Below are positions 42,819 through 50,594 of a stretch of 55,927 bases of DNA, one piece after another (position 1 is the first letter of the stretch; every line of letters begins with the position of its first letter). The notes beneath the pieces are model-generated. The model was given only the letters and a program-made list of their open reading frames with translations. It was not told where the DNA came from and did no database searches. This stretch comes from CAZCQP01 sp964500895 (GTDB lineage: Bacteria > Bacillota > Clostridia > Lachnospirales > JAISER01): the NCBI GenBank assembly GCA_964500895.1, contig CAZCQP010000014.1, positions 1-55,927 on the forward strand, read 5' to 3'. A program made the translations under genes and the position numbers.

Positions 42819-44132
42819 ATGTCCGTAACCAAAACCTTTTTAGCCCTCATGGCTGCCGGTGTGCTTCTGATTGGGGCCTGCGCCCTTGTGAATGCCCCGT
42901 TCTTTGTGTTAATTTTATATAACGTGGTGTGTTTTGGGTTGTTGTTGGCAGATATGCTGCTTTCCCCCAAGCAAAAAGCTTTGGCGGTTACCCGGGAAGC
43001 TAACCAAAACACCTTATATTATAAAACAGAAAATAAAATCACGGTGTGCATTTGCAACAACCATAAAGTGCCTTTAAAGCTGGAAATGAAAGAGGATTTG
43101 CCAGACAGGCATTTTATACTGCTTCGTGCCAATGCATCGCACACCGTTGCCTCAGGGGAATCGGTAACTTTTGACTATGATGTGCTGCCCACCAAACGGG
43201 GGAGCTTTGCCTTTCATACCGTCCATGTGAAAATGGGTGGGGTGCTGGGTTTGTGCCAGAAATATTTTAAATATCACCTGCCCGTGGACATGAAAGTCTA
43301 CCCCAATTTAAAAGACTTAAGTAAGTACCGCATGGCCATGCACAAAAACCGGCAGCTGGATACCGGTCGCAGGGCCCTGCGCATCCGTGGGGTAGGGGCA
43401 GAGTTTGAAAGCTTGCGGGAGTATGTTCCAGGGGACGACTTTAAAAAAATCAACTGGCTCAGTTCCGCCAGCGCCAACAAGCTGATGGTAAACCAGTATG
43501 AAGCAGAAAAAAACCAGCCTGTTTTCCTGCTGGTGGATACAGGCCGCCCATTAAGCTATAGCGTGAAGGGCTACAAAAAGCTGGATTACGCCATTAATGC
43601 GGCGTTGGTGCTTGCGGATATTGTGGGGCAAAAAGGGGATTTAAGCGGGCTGATGGTGTTCGACACCGCTGTGCAAACGGTGTTGATGCCGGGGAAAGGG
43701 CAAGCCCACCGGCACAATTTAATGGAAGCGCTGTACCATGTGGCCGATACAAAAAACACCTCCGACTACGAAGGTGCTTTTAAAACGCTTATGCTCAAGC
43801 AAAAGAGAAAGAGCCTGGTATTCATTTTCACAGATGTGGAAACCCCGGAAGAAGCACAGCTACTGGCAGAAAACATGGCCATGTTAAAACGCCATGTGCC
43901 CATCATGGTGCTAATGAAAAATGAGGCACTGCACACCATGGCTAACGCAACCCCAGAAGACATGAAAGGCGTTTATTCCAAAGCCATGGCGGTGGAAGCC
44001 TTGCAAAAACGCCGCCGCATCATCAATATGCTCAATGCCCATGGGGCGTTTTGCATTGAAAGCGAAGCGGAGAATTTTACGTTATCTGTGGTTAATCATT
44101 ATCTGGCTTTAAAGAACCGTTTTGTGGTTTAG
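42819..44132 (+). CDS. DUF58 domain protein
   Basis: It has 437 residues with two N-terminal membrane segments (about 7-25 and 30-48). The DUF58 signature is GVGAEFESLREYVPGDDFKK with INWLSSASANKLMV. The following part is a vWA-like fold (FLLVDTGRPL, SGLMVFDTAVQTVLMP, LVFIFTDVETPEEAQL), the likely partner of the MoxR ATPase. It starts at ATG behind GGGAAGGGG. Its last 41 bases overlap the 3' end of the convergent SpoIIM-like gene, so both products read the same DNA on opposite strands. Confidence 0.92.
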   Translation: MSVTKTFLALMAAGVLLIGACALVNAPFFVLILYNVVCFGLLLADMLLSPKQKALAVTREANQNTLYYKTENKITVCICNNHKVPLKLEMKEDLPDRHFILLRANASHTVASGESVTFDYDVLPTKRGSFAFHTVHVKMGGVLGLCQKYFKYHLPVDMKVYPNLKDLSKYRMAMHKNRQLDTGRRALRIRGVGAEFESLREYVPGDDFKKINWLSSASANKLMVNQYEAEKNQPVFLLVDTGRPLSYSVKGYKKLDYAINAALVLADIVGQKGDLSGLMVFDTAVQTVLMPGKGQAHRHNLMEALYHVADTKNTSDYEGAFKTLMLKQKRKSLVFIFTDVETPEEAQLLAENMAMLKRHVPIMVLMKNEALHTMANATPEDMKGVYSKAMAVEALQKRRRIINMLNAHGAFCIESEAENFTLSVVNHYLALKNRFVV

Positions 44133-45075
44133 GGGCCATATGGCCTAAAAGGCCGAAATACAAGAGCAGGGCAAGGAAGGTGCCCCCGGCAAAGAGCAAC
44201 TTCACAAATGCCGAAAGATTCAGCGGAGTAAAAAAGCCTTCAATTAGCCCGGCAATAATGAGCATCACCACAACCCCAGGCACCAGAGCGGCGGCTTCTC
44301 GCCCGCCTAAAACCAAAGATTCCCTGCGGGTTCGCTGGCCGGGAATAAGGATAGACTTGCCAATAATCAGCCCAGCGCCACCGCTAATGAAAATGGCGGC
44401 AAGCTCAATGAAGCCATGGGGCAGAATAAGCGCCCAATAGTTGGCGGCATTGGCACCAGACATGATGACGTAGTTGGTGAGCGCCCCCAGCAGTGCCCCG
44501 TTTTGAAATAAAACATACAGTGTGCCCAGCCCCCCTAAAAAACCCCAGACCAAGCTTAAAAAACTGACCTTGATGTTGTTGGTCATAATTTGGGCGCTGA
44601 TGACGGGGTAGTCCACATCCCGGGCGGTGGTGGTGAAATCTATGTTTTGCAGCTGTTCTTTGGGTAAAAATAAGTGCAAATAGGCTTCATCCAAGGTGGT
44701 CATGATGGCGCAAAAAACAGCACCTGCCAAAAACACCCCCAGCGCCAGCAGGATATAGCGCTTGTATGCCCGCACTTGTGCCGGAAAACTGCGGCTAAAA
44801 TAACCCCAAACGTCGGATGCCGCCGATTGTTCCCGCACATAAATATGGTTGTGGGAAATGCCCATCAGTTGGTTTAAGTAATAGGTGGTTTGGCTTTGAG
44901 GATAGTGGGTTTGTGCATAGGCCTTGTGTATGCCCAAAAGCCGGTATAAGCTGGTGTATTCCCGAATATCCGCCGTAGGCAGGGAAGCCAAGCCGCTGTT
45001 TTTTAACTTTTGATTGTATGCTTCAATGGACTGCCACACGGGCAGGTTTTTTTCAATAAACCGTTCTTCTTTCAA
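44092..45075 (-). CDS. SpoIIM-like (DUF95) membrane protein
   Basis: It has 327 residues. A cytoplasmic N-terminal helical domain of about 100 residues (FIEKNLPVWQSIEAYNQKLK) precedes five or six membrane segments that match the SpoIIM/DUF95 family: NNIKVSFLSLVWGFLGGLGT, LILPHGFIELAAIFISGGAG. The N-terminal extension and the MoxR context mark it as the module-associated form, not the sporulation SpoIIM itself. It starts at TTG 45075 behind GTGAGGTG. Its last 41 bases are antisense to the end of the DUF58 gene. Confidence 0.88.
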   Translation of the reverse strand: MKEERFIEKNLPVWQSIEAYNQKLKNSGLASLPTADIREYTSLYRLLGIHKAYAQTHYPQSQTTYYLNQLMGISHNHIYVREQSAASDVWGYFSRSFPAQVRAYKRYILLALGVFLAGAVFCAIMTTLDEAYLHLFLPKEQLQNIDFTTTARDVDYPVISAQIMTNNIKVSFLSLVWGFLGGLGTLYVLFQNGALLGALTNYVIMSGANAANYWALILPHGFIELAAIFISGGAGLIIGKSILIPGQRTRRESLVLGGREAAALVPGVVVMLIIAGLIEGFFTPLNLSAFVKLLFAGGTFLALLLYFGLLGHMAPKPQNGSLKPDND

Positions 45076-45087
45076 TGATACACCTCA

Positions 45088-45109
45088 CCAATTTCCAATT
45101 TCCAATTTC
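45088..45109. repeat. Heptamer tandem repeat (AATTTCC)
   Basis: Three AATTTCC-type units, the complement of the GGAAATT units at 22863. It lies between the divergent SpoIIM-like and RDD genes. Confidence 0.6.
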
Positions 45110-45132
45110 ATTTAATAAGGAGTTTGTGTGCC

Positions 45133-45948
45133 ATGAAACCGCAAAATAATCAAGCTGCCAACCCTGGCCGAAAAGTGCATAGGCGAAAAGCTTCCACCAC
45201 CGCAATACGCCTGAACACCATTGTCATCACCACGCCGGAAAATATTGAAATTACGCATCAGTTGGCGGGGCTGGGTTCTCGGATGGCGGCGGCAATGGTT
45301 GACCTTACCATCCTTGTGGTGGCGTACGCCCTCATCCTCATGGCATGGATAAACTTTGTGCTGGACGACAGATTATACAGCATAGCCACCAGCGGGTGGG
45401 TGCAGGGTGGCTTGATTGTGTTTACTTTTTTTGTATTCTTTGGCTATTTCATTATAAGTGAAATGGTGATGAAAGGTCAATCTTTAGGCAAAAAAATGTT
45501 AAAGCTGCGGGTCATCGCCCAAAACGGCGGCCCGGTCACTTTCTATGCATCACTTATCCGTAATTTGTTTCGGTACTTTTTAGACTTATTCGGGGTAGGG
45601 GTGCTGTGTATCTTTTTTAACCCTTACCACAAACGGACAGGGGATATGGCGGCGCTGACCATTGTGGTGGCCGAAAACCCTGTACGTTCGGATTCACTGC
45701 AAAAACCCGCCCAAGCCATAAGCATGGGCCAGGAACCGCTGGAAAAAGTGCTGGCTGGTTCACCTTATGCCCTTTCTACCGAAGAAATGGCCGTGCTTAA
45801 AGACTATTTTAGCCGAAAAAACACATTTTTAGACAACGGCGCCTATGCAGGCCAAAGGTTAAAAGCTTATTTTGCCCAGCGCTTGAACATTCCAGCGGCA
45901 AACATAAACGATGCAGGGCTGGAAAAAATTATGCAAATGAATCTATAG
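45133..45948 (+). CDS. RDD-family membrane protein
   Basis: It has 271 residues. A basic N-terminal stretch is followed by the RDD domain: GLGSRMAAAMVDLTILVVAY, a second segment (LIVFTFFVFFGYFIISEMVM), GQSLGKKMLKLRVI, and a third (FRYFLDLFGVGVLCIFFNPY). The C-terminal 90 residues are soluble. RDD proteins accompany the MoxR/DUF58/SpoIIM module in many bacteria; some are proposed ion transporters. ATG 45133 is ten bases behind AGGAG; a TTG at 45124 is too close. Confidence 0.88.
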   Translation: MKPQNNQAANPGRKVHRRKASTTAIRLNTIVITTPENIEITHQLAGLGSRMAAAMVDLTILVVAYALILMAWINFVLDDRLYSIATSGWVQGGLIVFTFFVFFGYFIISEMVMKGQSLGKKMLKLRVIAQNGGPVTFYASLIRNLFRYFLDLFGVGVLCIFFNPYHKRTGDMAALTIVVAENPVRSDSLQKPAQAISMGQEPLEKVLAGSPYALSTEEMAVLKDYFSRKNTFLDNGAYAGQRLKAYFAQRLNIPAANINDAGLEKIMQMNL

Positions 45949-45963
45949 ATTAATAAGCGTATA

Positions 45964-46016
45964 AAACCCCCTGAATGTTTGAATACTAAGTTTATTCCAA
46001 CAGATAGGGGGTTTTT
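45964..46016 (+). terminator. Terminator of the RDD gene, running into the assembly gap
   Basis: AACCCCCT (45965-45972) pairs with AGGGGGTT (46006-46013), followed by TTTTT. The loop holds a smaller imperfect pair (TTGAATA/TATTCCAA). The right half is repeated after the gap because the contig ends overlap. Confidence 0.65.
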
Positions 46017-46028
46017 AAGTGGGCAAAA
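45974..46028. repeat. Left contig end, identical to 46129-46183
   Basis: These 55 bases match 46129-46183 exactly. See the assembly gap. Confidence 0.95.
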
Positions 46029-46128
46029 NNNNNNNNNNNNNNNNNNNNNNNNNNNNNNNNNNNNNNNNNNNNNNNNNNNNNNNNNNNNNNNNNNNNNNNN
46101 NNNNNNNNNNNNNNNNNNNNNNNNNNNN
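46029..46128. other. Assembly gap of 100 N
   Basis: One hundred undetermined bases. Both sides end in the same 55 bases, so the real distance is probably zero and the two contigs should overlap. Confidence 0.95.
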
Positions 46129-46183
46129 AATGTTTGAATACTAAGTTTATTCCAACAGATAGGGGGTTTTTAAGTGGGCAAAA
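46129..46183. repeat. Right contig end, identical to 45974-46028
   Basis: Exact copy of the left contig end, including the terminator arm AGGGGG and the GTG start of the next gene. Confidence 0.95.
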
Positions 46184-46527
46184 AGTTAACAACCGCGTGC
46201 ATTGCTGTGGTAACCGGTTTCGCTAACGGCTTATTTGGTGCCGGAGGGGGCACACTGCTAGTGCCTGCCATGGAGCGCTTTTTAAAAGTGGAAGCCCATA
46301 AAGCCCATGCAACGGCCATTGCTGTTATTTTGCCCTTATCTGTTGTCAGTGCTGTTATTTACTGGCGTGGCGGTGGCGTGCCCTTGAACATTTTGCTATA
46401 CGTGAGCATGGGGGGCGTGGTTGGCGGCTATGCAGGGGCAAAGTGGCTGAATAAAATTCCCAAACGCTGGCTTCACCGCATTTTCGGGGGCTTTATGGTC
46501 TTTGCCGCCATAAGGATGATTTTTTGA
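46174..46527 (+). CDS. TauE/SafE (TSUP) half-permease, N-terminal type
   Basis: It has 117 residues with about four membrane segments, matching one half of the usual eight-segment TSUP protein: VTGFANGLFGAGGGTLLVPA, then the KAHATAIAVILPLS segment. It starts at GTG 46174 with AGGGGG upstream. The stop overlaps the second half (TTGA). The two halves probably form one transporter. Confidence 0.85.
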   Translation: MGKKLTTACIAVVTGFANGLFGAGGGTLLVPAMERFLKVEAHKAHATAIAVILPLSVVSAVIYWRGGGVPLNILLYVSMGGVVGGYAGAKWLNKIPKRWLHRIFGGFMVFAAIRMIF

Positions 46528-46877
46528 TTCCCTATATGCTGGTGGGGGCGGCGGCAGGGGTCATTAGCGGCATGGGCATTGGTGGCGGCACGGTGCTGAT
46601 TCCGGCGTTGGTGATGCTCTTTGGGGTTAGCCAGCACCAAGCGCAAACCATTAATTTATTGTTTTTTATTCCCACCGCCATCATCGCGTTATGGGTGCAC
46701 ATTAAAAACAAAAACATCGAAAAAAGGCTGTGGCCAAAATTGGTACTGTACGGGGTCATCACTGCCCTTTTGGGCTCTATGATTGCCACACGCATGGATG
46801 CCACATTGTTAAAGCGCCTGTTCGGCGGCTTCCTGCTGGTGATGGGCGTACTTGAATTTTTCAAAAAAGGAGACTAA
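46524..46877 (+). CDS. TauE/SafE (TSUP) half-permease, C-terminal type
   Basis: It has 117 residues with about four membrane segments: GAAAGVISGMGIGGGTVLIP, QTINLLFFIPTAIIALWVHI. It starts at a TTG that shares bases with the stop of the first half, so it is translationally coupled. Each half has its own GxGGG motif, so this is a true two-gene form or an old split, not a recent frameshift in an obvious place. Confidence 0.85.
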   Translation: MIPYMLVGAAAGVISGMGIGGGTVLIPALVMLFGVSQHQAQTINLLFFIPTAIIALWVHIKNKNIEKRLWPKLVLYGVITALLGSMIATRMDATLLKRLFGGFLLVMGVLEFFKKGD

Positions 46878-46879
46878 AC

Positions 46880-47053
46880 ATGGACCTGCAAAATTTTATG
46901 GAGCTGGAAGAACAATTTACCCACGCAGACACAGATGGTAAAATTCATTTATATGTAGAAACAGAAGGCTTAACCCAAGACCAATATAAAACGTTGTTGA
47001 AACATTTTCCATATGATGCCCTAGGCAAACTGGAAGAAGCACTGGATGGCTGA
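46880..47053 (+). CDS. Small acidic protein, 57 residues
   Basis: Unrecognised. It starts at ATG 46880 directly after the TSUP gene, ten bases behind AAAAGGAG; reads MDLQNFMELEEQFTHADTDG at the N-terminus and ends LGKLEEALDG. It is acidic, soluble, with predicted helix-strand-helix character and no Cys. The good ribosome site, tight spacing and normal codon use support a real gene. It could be an accessory of the permease pair or an independent protein. Confidence 0.6.
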   Translation: MDLQNFMELEEQFTHADTDGKIHLYVETEGLTQDQYKTLLKHFPYDALGKLEEALDG

Positions 47054-47128
47054 TGGAATTATTACACAATTTAATAAAATTGTTACAAATAATTGAAGAA
47101 ATTTTTGTCATATTCTAAAAATTGTCTA

Positions 47129-47157
47129 TTGATATTTTTCTTTGCATGGCATAGAAT
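47129..47157 (+). promoter_or_regulatory. Promoter of ftsEX
   Basis: TTGATA (47129-47134), 17-base spacer, TAGAAT (47152-47157). A leader of roughly 90 bases precedes ftsE. No other feature in 47054-47250. Confidence 0.6.
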
Positions 47158-47250
47158 ATTGAAAAAGGCCATGGCGTTTTTTTGATGTTTTTGTTTGAAT
47201 GCCGTGGCTCATATCCTGTGCGCAGAGCAATCTGGAAAGGACGATTTTTT

Positions 47251-47937
47251 TTGATTTACATAAATGACGTGACCAAAATTTATGAAAATGATGCCAAAGG
47301 TGTCAACCATATCAGTTTACACATTCCAAGGGGCGAATTTGCCTTTATTGTAGGCTCCAGCGGTTCTGGAAAATCCACATTGATGCGTTTAATGCTGAAA
47401 GAATTGGAACCAACCAGCGGGGAAGTCGTCATAAACAATGTATCTTTAAGTAAACTAACCCGGGCGGATGTGCCTTATTTCCGCCGTAAAATGGGGGTGG
47501 TGTTTCAAGACTTCCGCTTGCTTCCAAACAAAACTGTATACGAAAATGTGGCTTTTGCCATGCAGGTGGTGCAGGCCAGCAGCCGGGAAATACGCCGAAG
47601 TGTGCCGGCAGTGTTAACCTTGGTGGGGCTTCAAAAAAAGGCCAAAGCATATCCCAACCAGCTTTCCGGCGGGGAGCAGCAGCGTACTGCTCTGGCTCGG
47701 GCCATTGTAAACAAGCCTAGCTTGCTTTTAGCCGATGAGCCCACCGGTAACCTGGACCCGGAAACAGCCTGGGAAATTATGAATTTACTAGAAGCCATCA
47801 ACAACCGGGGGACCACGGTTGTTATTGCAACCCATGCCAAGGAAATTGTGGACCAAATGAAAAAACGGGTAATCACCCTTAAAAACGGCGTTGTGGTGCG
47901 AGACATCGAGAAGGGCGGTTACAGCGATGAGATTTAG
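47251..47937 (+). CDS. ftsE: Cell division ATP-binding protein FtsE
   Basis: ATPase of the FtsEX complex, which activates peptidoglycan hydrolases at the division or elongation site. It has 228 residues, the usual length. Walker A VGSSGSGKST, signature LSGGEQQRTALARAIVNKP, Walker B LLADEPTGNLDPETAW. TTG 47251 is behind AAAGGA; the longer ATG frame from 47182 has no site. It overlaps ftsX by 11 bases. Confidence 0.96.
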   Translation: MIYINDVTKIYENDAKGVNHISLHIPRGEFAFIVGSSGSGKSTLMRLMLKELEPTSGEVVINNVSLSKLTRADVPYFRRKMGVVFQDFRLLPNKTVYENVAFAMQVVQASSREIRRSVPAVLTLVGLQKKAKAYPNQLSGGEQQRTALARAIVNKPSLLLADEPTGNLDPETAWEIMNLLEAINNRGTTVVIATHAKEIVDQMKKRVITLKNGVVVRDIEKGGYSDEI

Positions 47938-48835
47938 AAGTTTCAGCTACTATATGGGGGAGGCCGTTATAAGCCTTATCCGCAACCGGCTGATGGCACT
48001 GGCTTCCATCATCACCGTACTTTCTTGCATTTTCATTGTTTCATTTTCCTATTGCATGGCGGTGAACGTGGACTACATACTGGAACAAATGGAAAGTTCC
48101 TTGAACTTGTCTGTTTACATTACCGATGATTTAGATGCAGAAAGTGTGCCGAACTTGGCCGATAAAATTAAGGCCATTCCAAACGTTAAAAATGTGCAGT
48201 ACATATCTGCCGAAGAAGCGCTGGAAAAGTTCAAAACAGACCTGGGTGAAGATGACCAGCGTATTTTAGAAGGGCTGGAGGATGATAACCCGCTGCCCCG
48301 TTCTTTTGTTATTAGCCTGGACGACATTAACAACCAGCAAAATGTGATTACAGAGCTGGAATCCCTGCGTTACGCCGGGATTAGTGACGTGAAGTATGAC
48401 CAGAAAATCATTGATACCATTACCTCTTTAAACACAGGCATTCGTATTGCCAGCTTGATTATCATTGTGTGTTTAGTTGTGGTGTCTGTGGTTATCATCA
48501 TCAACACCATTAAAATAACCGTCAACAACCGCCGTGTGGAAATTAGCATTATGAAATACATTGGCGCTACAGACTGGTTCATTCGCTGGCCGTTCATTAT
48601 TGAAGGTGTGCTCATTGGCGTTATTGGTGCCGTTATTCCGGTGCTGATGTGCTGGCTGGGTTACGCCGGTGCCATTCAAGCCATTTATGATAAAGTGGTT
48701 GTTTTGCAAAACCTTATTGAGTTTAAATCAGCCCCTTCCGTGTTTTTGGTGCTCTTGCCTTTGTCCCTAACCATCGGGGTAGGCATTGGCATTGTAGGCA
48801 GCGTCACCAGCTTGCACAAATATTTAAAGGTGTAA
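47927..48835 (+). CDS. ftsX: Cell division protein FtsX
   Basis: Membrane partner of FtsE, 302 residues. TM1 about 22-45, an extracellular domain (YITDDLDAESVPNLADKI, the part that contacts the hydrolase), then three C-terminal membrane segments with IIVCLVVVSVVIIINTIKIT and NNRRVEISIMKYIGATDWFI. The ATG at 47927 lies inside the ftsE end, behind AAGGGCGG. The hydrolase gene follows after 22 bases. Confidence 0.95.
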   Translation: MRFRSFSYYMGEAVISLIRNRLMALASIITVLSCIFIVSFSYCMAVNVDYILEQMESSLNLSVYITDDLDAESVPNLADKIKAIPNVKNVQYISAEEALEKFKTDLGEDDQRILEGLEDDNPLPRSFVISLDDINNQQNVITELESLRYAGISDVKYDQKIIDTITSLNTGIRIASLIIIVCLVVVSVVIIINTIKITVNNRRVEISIMKYIGATDWFIRWPFIIEGVLIGVIGAVIPVLMCWLGYAGAIQAIYDKVVVLQNLIEFKSAPSVFLVLLPLSLTIGVGIGIVGSVTSLHKYLKV

Positions 48836-48857
48836 CACTTAATTGGAGGCATTCACA

Positions 48858-50036
48858 TTGAAGGGAACTGTTTTAAATGCTAAATGCATAAAAGGGCTAT
48901 GCTGCGTTCTTTTGGCTTTTTTGGTGTGCTTTTCTGGCTTTTCTGAAACCACCTGGGCAAACAGCGTGAATGATTTAAAAAAGAAACAGGAAGAGCTTAA
49001 AAAACAAGCCCAGCAAGCAAAAGAACAACTGCAAGAAACCAAGACTGAAAAAAGCGCCATTGTAGCGGAAGCAGAACAAATAGATGCAGCGCTTGAGCAA
49101 GTAACCGAAGAGCTGGACGTGATTAACAAAAGCCTGGAAGAACTGACAGTTGTGTACGAAAAAACACAATTAGAGCTGGACGAGGCTGTTGCCGACAGGG
49201 AAAAGCAGTTTGAAGTGTTTAAAAAACGTATGCGTTTCATGTACATACGGGGCAAAAGCGGCTACTTAGATATTGTGTTTAAGTCCAAAGACTTGTCGGA
49301 CTTTATGAACCGGCTAGAGTACATAAACCGTATTGTTGCTTACGACCAAAGTTTGGTATCCCGCCTAAGAGAAGTGGAGCAAGTGATTGCAGACAAACTG
49401 GCGGAAACCAAGATACAAAAACAGGAAATGCAGGTGCTGGCCAACCAACAAACCCAAAAAGTGGCGGCCCTGGAAGAAAAGTTGCATGAAAAAAACACCA
49501 TCATTGCCAAGCTGACGGCAGACGAGCAAAAGTATAGCCAGGTGTTAAGCACCTTGGACGCTGCCGATAAAGATATTGCTAAAAAAATACAGCAAGCCCA
49601 ATCTGCCGGCGCTTATACCGTTGCCAACCCCTATAGCGGGGGCAAGTTGTCTTGGCCTGTGCCTAGCAGCGGACGTATCAGTTCCGGCTATGGCGGACGT
49701 CCTAGCCCCATTAGCGGACGTAAGGAGTTTCATACAGGCATTGACATTCCGTCCGGTTCCGGCAATGCAGTGGTTGCGGCGGAAGGCGGTGTGGTGATTA
49801 AAGCCGGTAACTTTAACAATGGTTACGGCAACATGGTCATCATTGACCACGGCAATGGGTTAAGCACCATGTATGCCCATAACTCTAAGAATTTGGTCAA
49901 GGCGGGGCAAACAGTGTCTCGTGGGGAAACCATTGCAAAGATTGGAAGCACCGGGTATTCCACAGGCCCTCACTTGCATTTTGAAGTGCGCATTAACGGC
50001 GCACACACAAACCCTACAAAATATTTTAATAAATAG
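48858..50036 (+). CDS. Secreted M23 peptidase with coiled coil (EnvC/PcsB-like activator or hydrolase)
   Basis: It has 392 residues. Signal peptide about 1-33, then a long coiled coil (about 35-245; LKKKQEELKKQAQQAKEQLQ) and a C-terminal M23 (LytM) domain with HTGIDIPSGSGNAVVAA and HLHFEVRING, which keep the zinc ligands, so it may be active. A coiled-coil hydrolase beside ftsEX is the arrangement of EnvC and PcsB, activated by FtsX. TTG 48858 lies about nine bases behind GGAGG; the TTG at 48843 overlaps that site. Confidence 0.92.
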   Translation: MKGTVLNAKCIKGLCCVLLAFLVCFSGFSETTWANSVNDLKKKQEELKKQAQQAKEQLQETKTEKSAIVAEAEQIDAALEQVTEELDVINKSLEELTVVYEKTQLELDEAVADREKQFEVFKKRMRFMYIRGKSGYLDIVFKSKDLSDFMNRLEYINRIVAYDQSLVSRLREVEQVIADKLAETKIQKQEMQVLANQQTQKVAALEEKLHEKNTIIAKLTADEQKYSQVLSTLDAADKDIAKKIQQAQSAGAYTVANPYSGGKLSWPVPSSGRISSGYGGRPSPISGRKEFHTGIDIPSGSGNAVVAAEGGVVIKAGNFNNGYGNMVIIDHGNGLSTMYAHNSKNLVKAGQTVSRGETIAKIGSTGYSTGPHLHFEVRINGAHTNPTKYFNK

Positions 50037-50051
50037 AAGAGGGGGGCCAGC

Positions 50052-50561
50052 ATGGCTGATTATCCAACCAATATACCCAATTTTAACATTCGTCTGGCCA
50101 CAGAAGCAGACACAGCTTTAATTCTACACTTTATTAAAGCACTGGCGGTTTACGAACAGTTGCCAGACGCTGTGGTGGCCACGGAAGAAGTGTTGCGGCG
50201 CTCTTTGTTCGAGAAAAAGCAAGCGGAAGTCATCATTGGCGAATATCACGGGCAGCCGGTTGCCTTTGCCTTGTTCTTTCATAATTTCTCCACTTTTCTA
50301 GGGAAAGCCACACTTTACTTGGAAGACCTGTTTGTTCAAGATGATGCTCGGGGCCACGGGTTTGGTCAGGCCATGTTGTTTTGCCTGATGCGCATAGCTT
50401 TGGAACGGGATTGTGAACGGTTGGACTGGGGCTGCTTTAAGTGGAACACGCCATCCATTGCGTTTTATAAAAGCTTAGGGGCAAAAGAAATGTCCGAATG
50501 GGCCTGCTTTCGTGTAGAAGGGGAAACTTTAAAAACTTTAGCGCATAAAGGCACGTTGTAA
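50052..50561 (+). CDS. GNAT acetyltransferase, diamine/spermidine N-acetyltransferase type
   Basis: It has 169 residues. The sequence follows the SSAT-like pattern: IRLATEADTALILHFIKALA, YLEDLFVQDDARGHGFGQAM (acetyl-CoA loop), RLDWGCFKWNTPSIAFYKSL and GAKEMSEWACFRVEGETL. Those relatives acetylate polyamines or thialysine; the substrate here is inferred. It starts at ATG behind GAGGGGGG. A palindrome covers its stop codon. Confidence 0.85.
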   Translation: MADYPTNIPNFNIRLATEADTALILHFIKALAVYEQLPDAVVATEEVLRRSLFEKKQAEVIIGEYHGQPVAFALFFHNFSTFLGKATLYLEDLFVQDDARGHGFGQAMLFCLMRIALERDCERLDWGCFKWNTPSIAFYKSLGAKEMSEWACFRVEGETLKTLAHKGTL

Positions 50562-50574
50562 CCGTGCCTTTATG
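50544..50574 (+). terminator. Hairpin over the GNAT stop codon
   Basis: CATAAAGGCACG (50544-50555) and CGTGCCTTTATG (50563-50574) pair perfectly over 12 bases with the TAA stop in the loop. The T tail (AATTTT) is short, so termination may be partial. Confidence 0.55.
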
Positions 50575-50594
50575 AATTTTAAAAGGAGGCGTCT

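Noticed and set aside
44092..45075. Sporulation engulfment protein SpoIIM proper
   Set aside because: The N-terminal extension and MoxR/DUF58/RDD context fit the module-associated DUF95 type; spoIIP nearby is not evidence of the same complex.
45992..46192. Minus-strand frame running through the N stretch
   Set aside because: It only exists because undetermined bases carry no stops.
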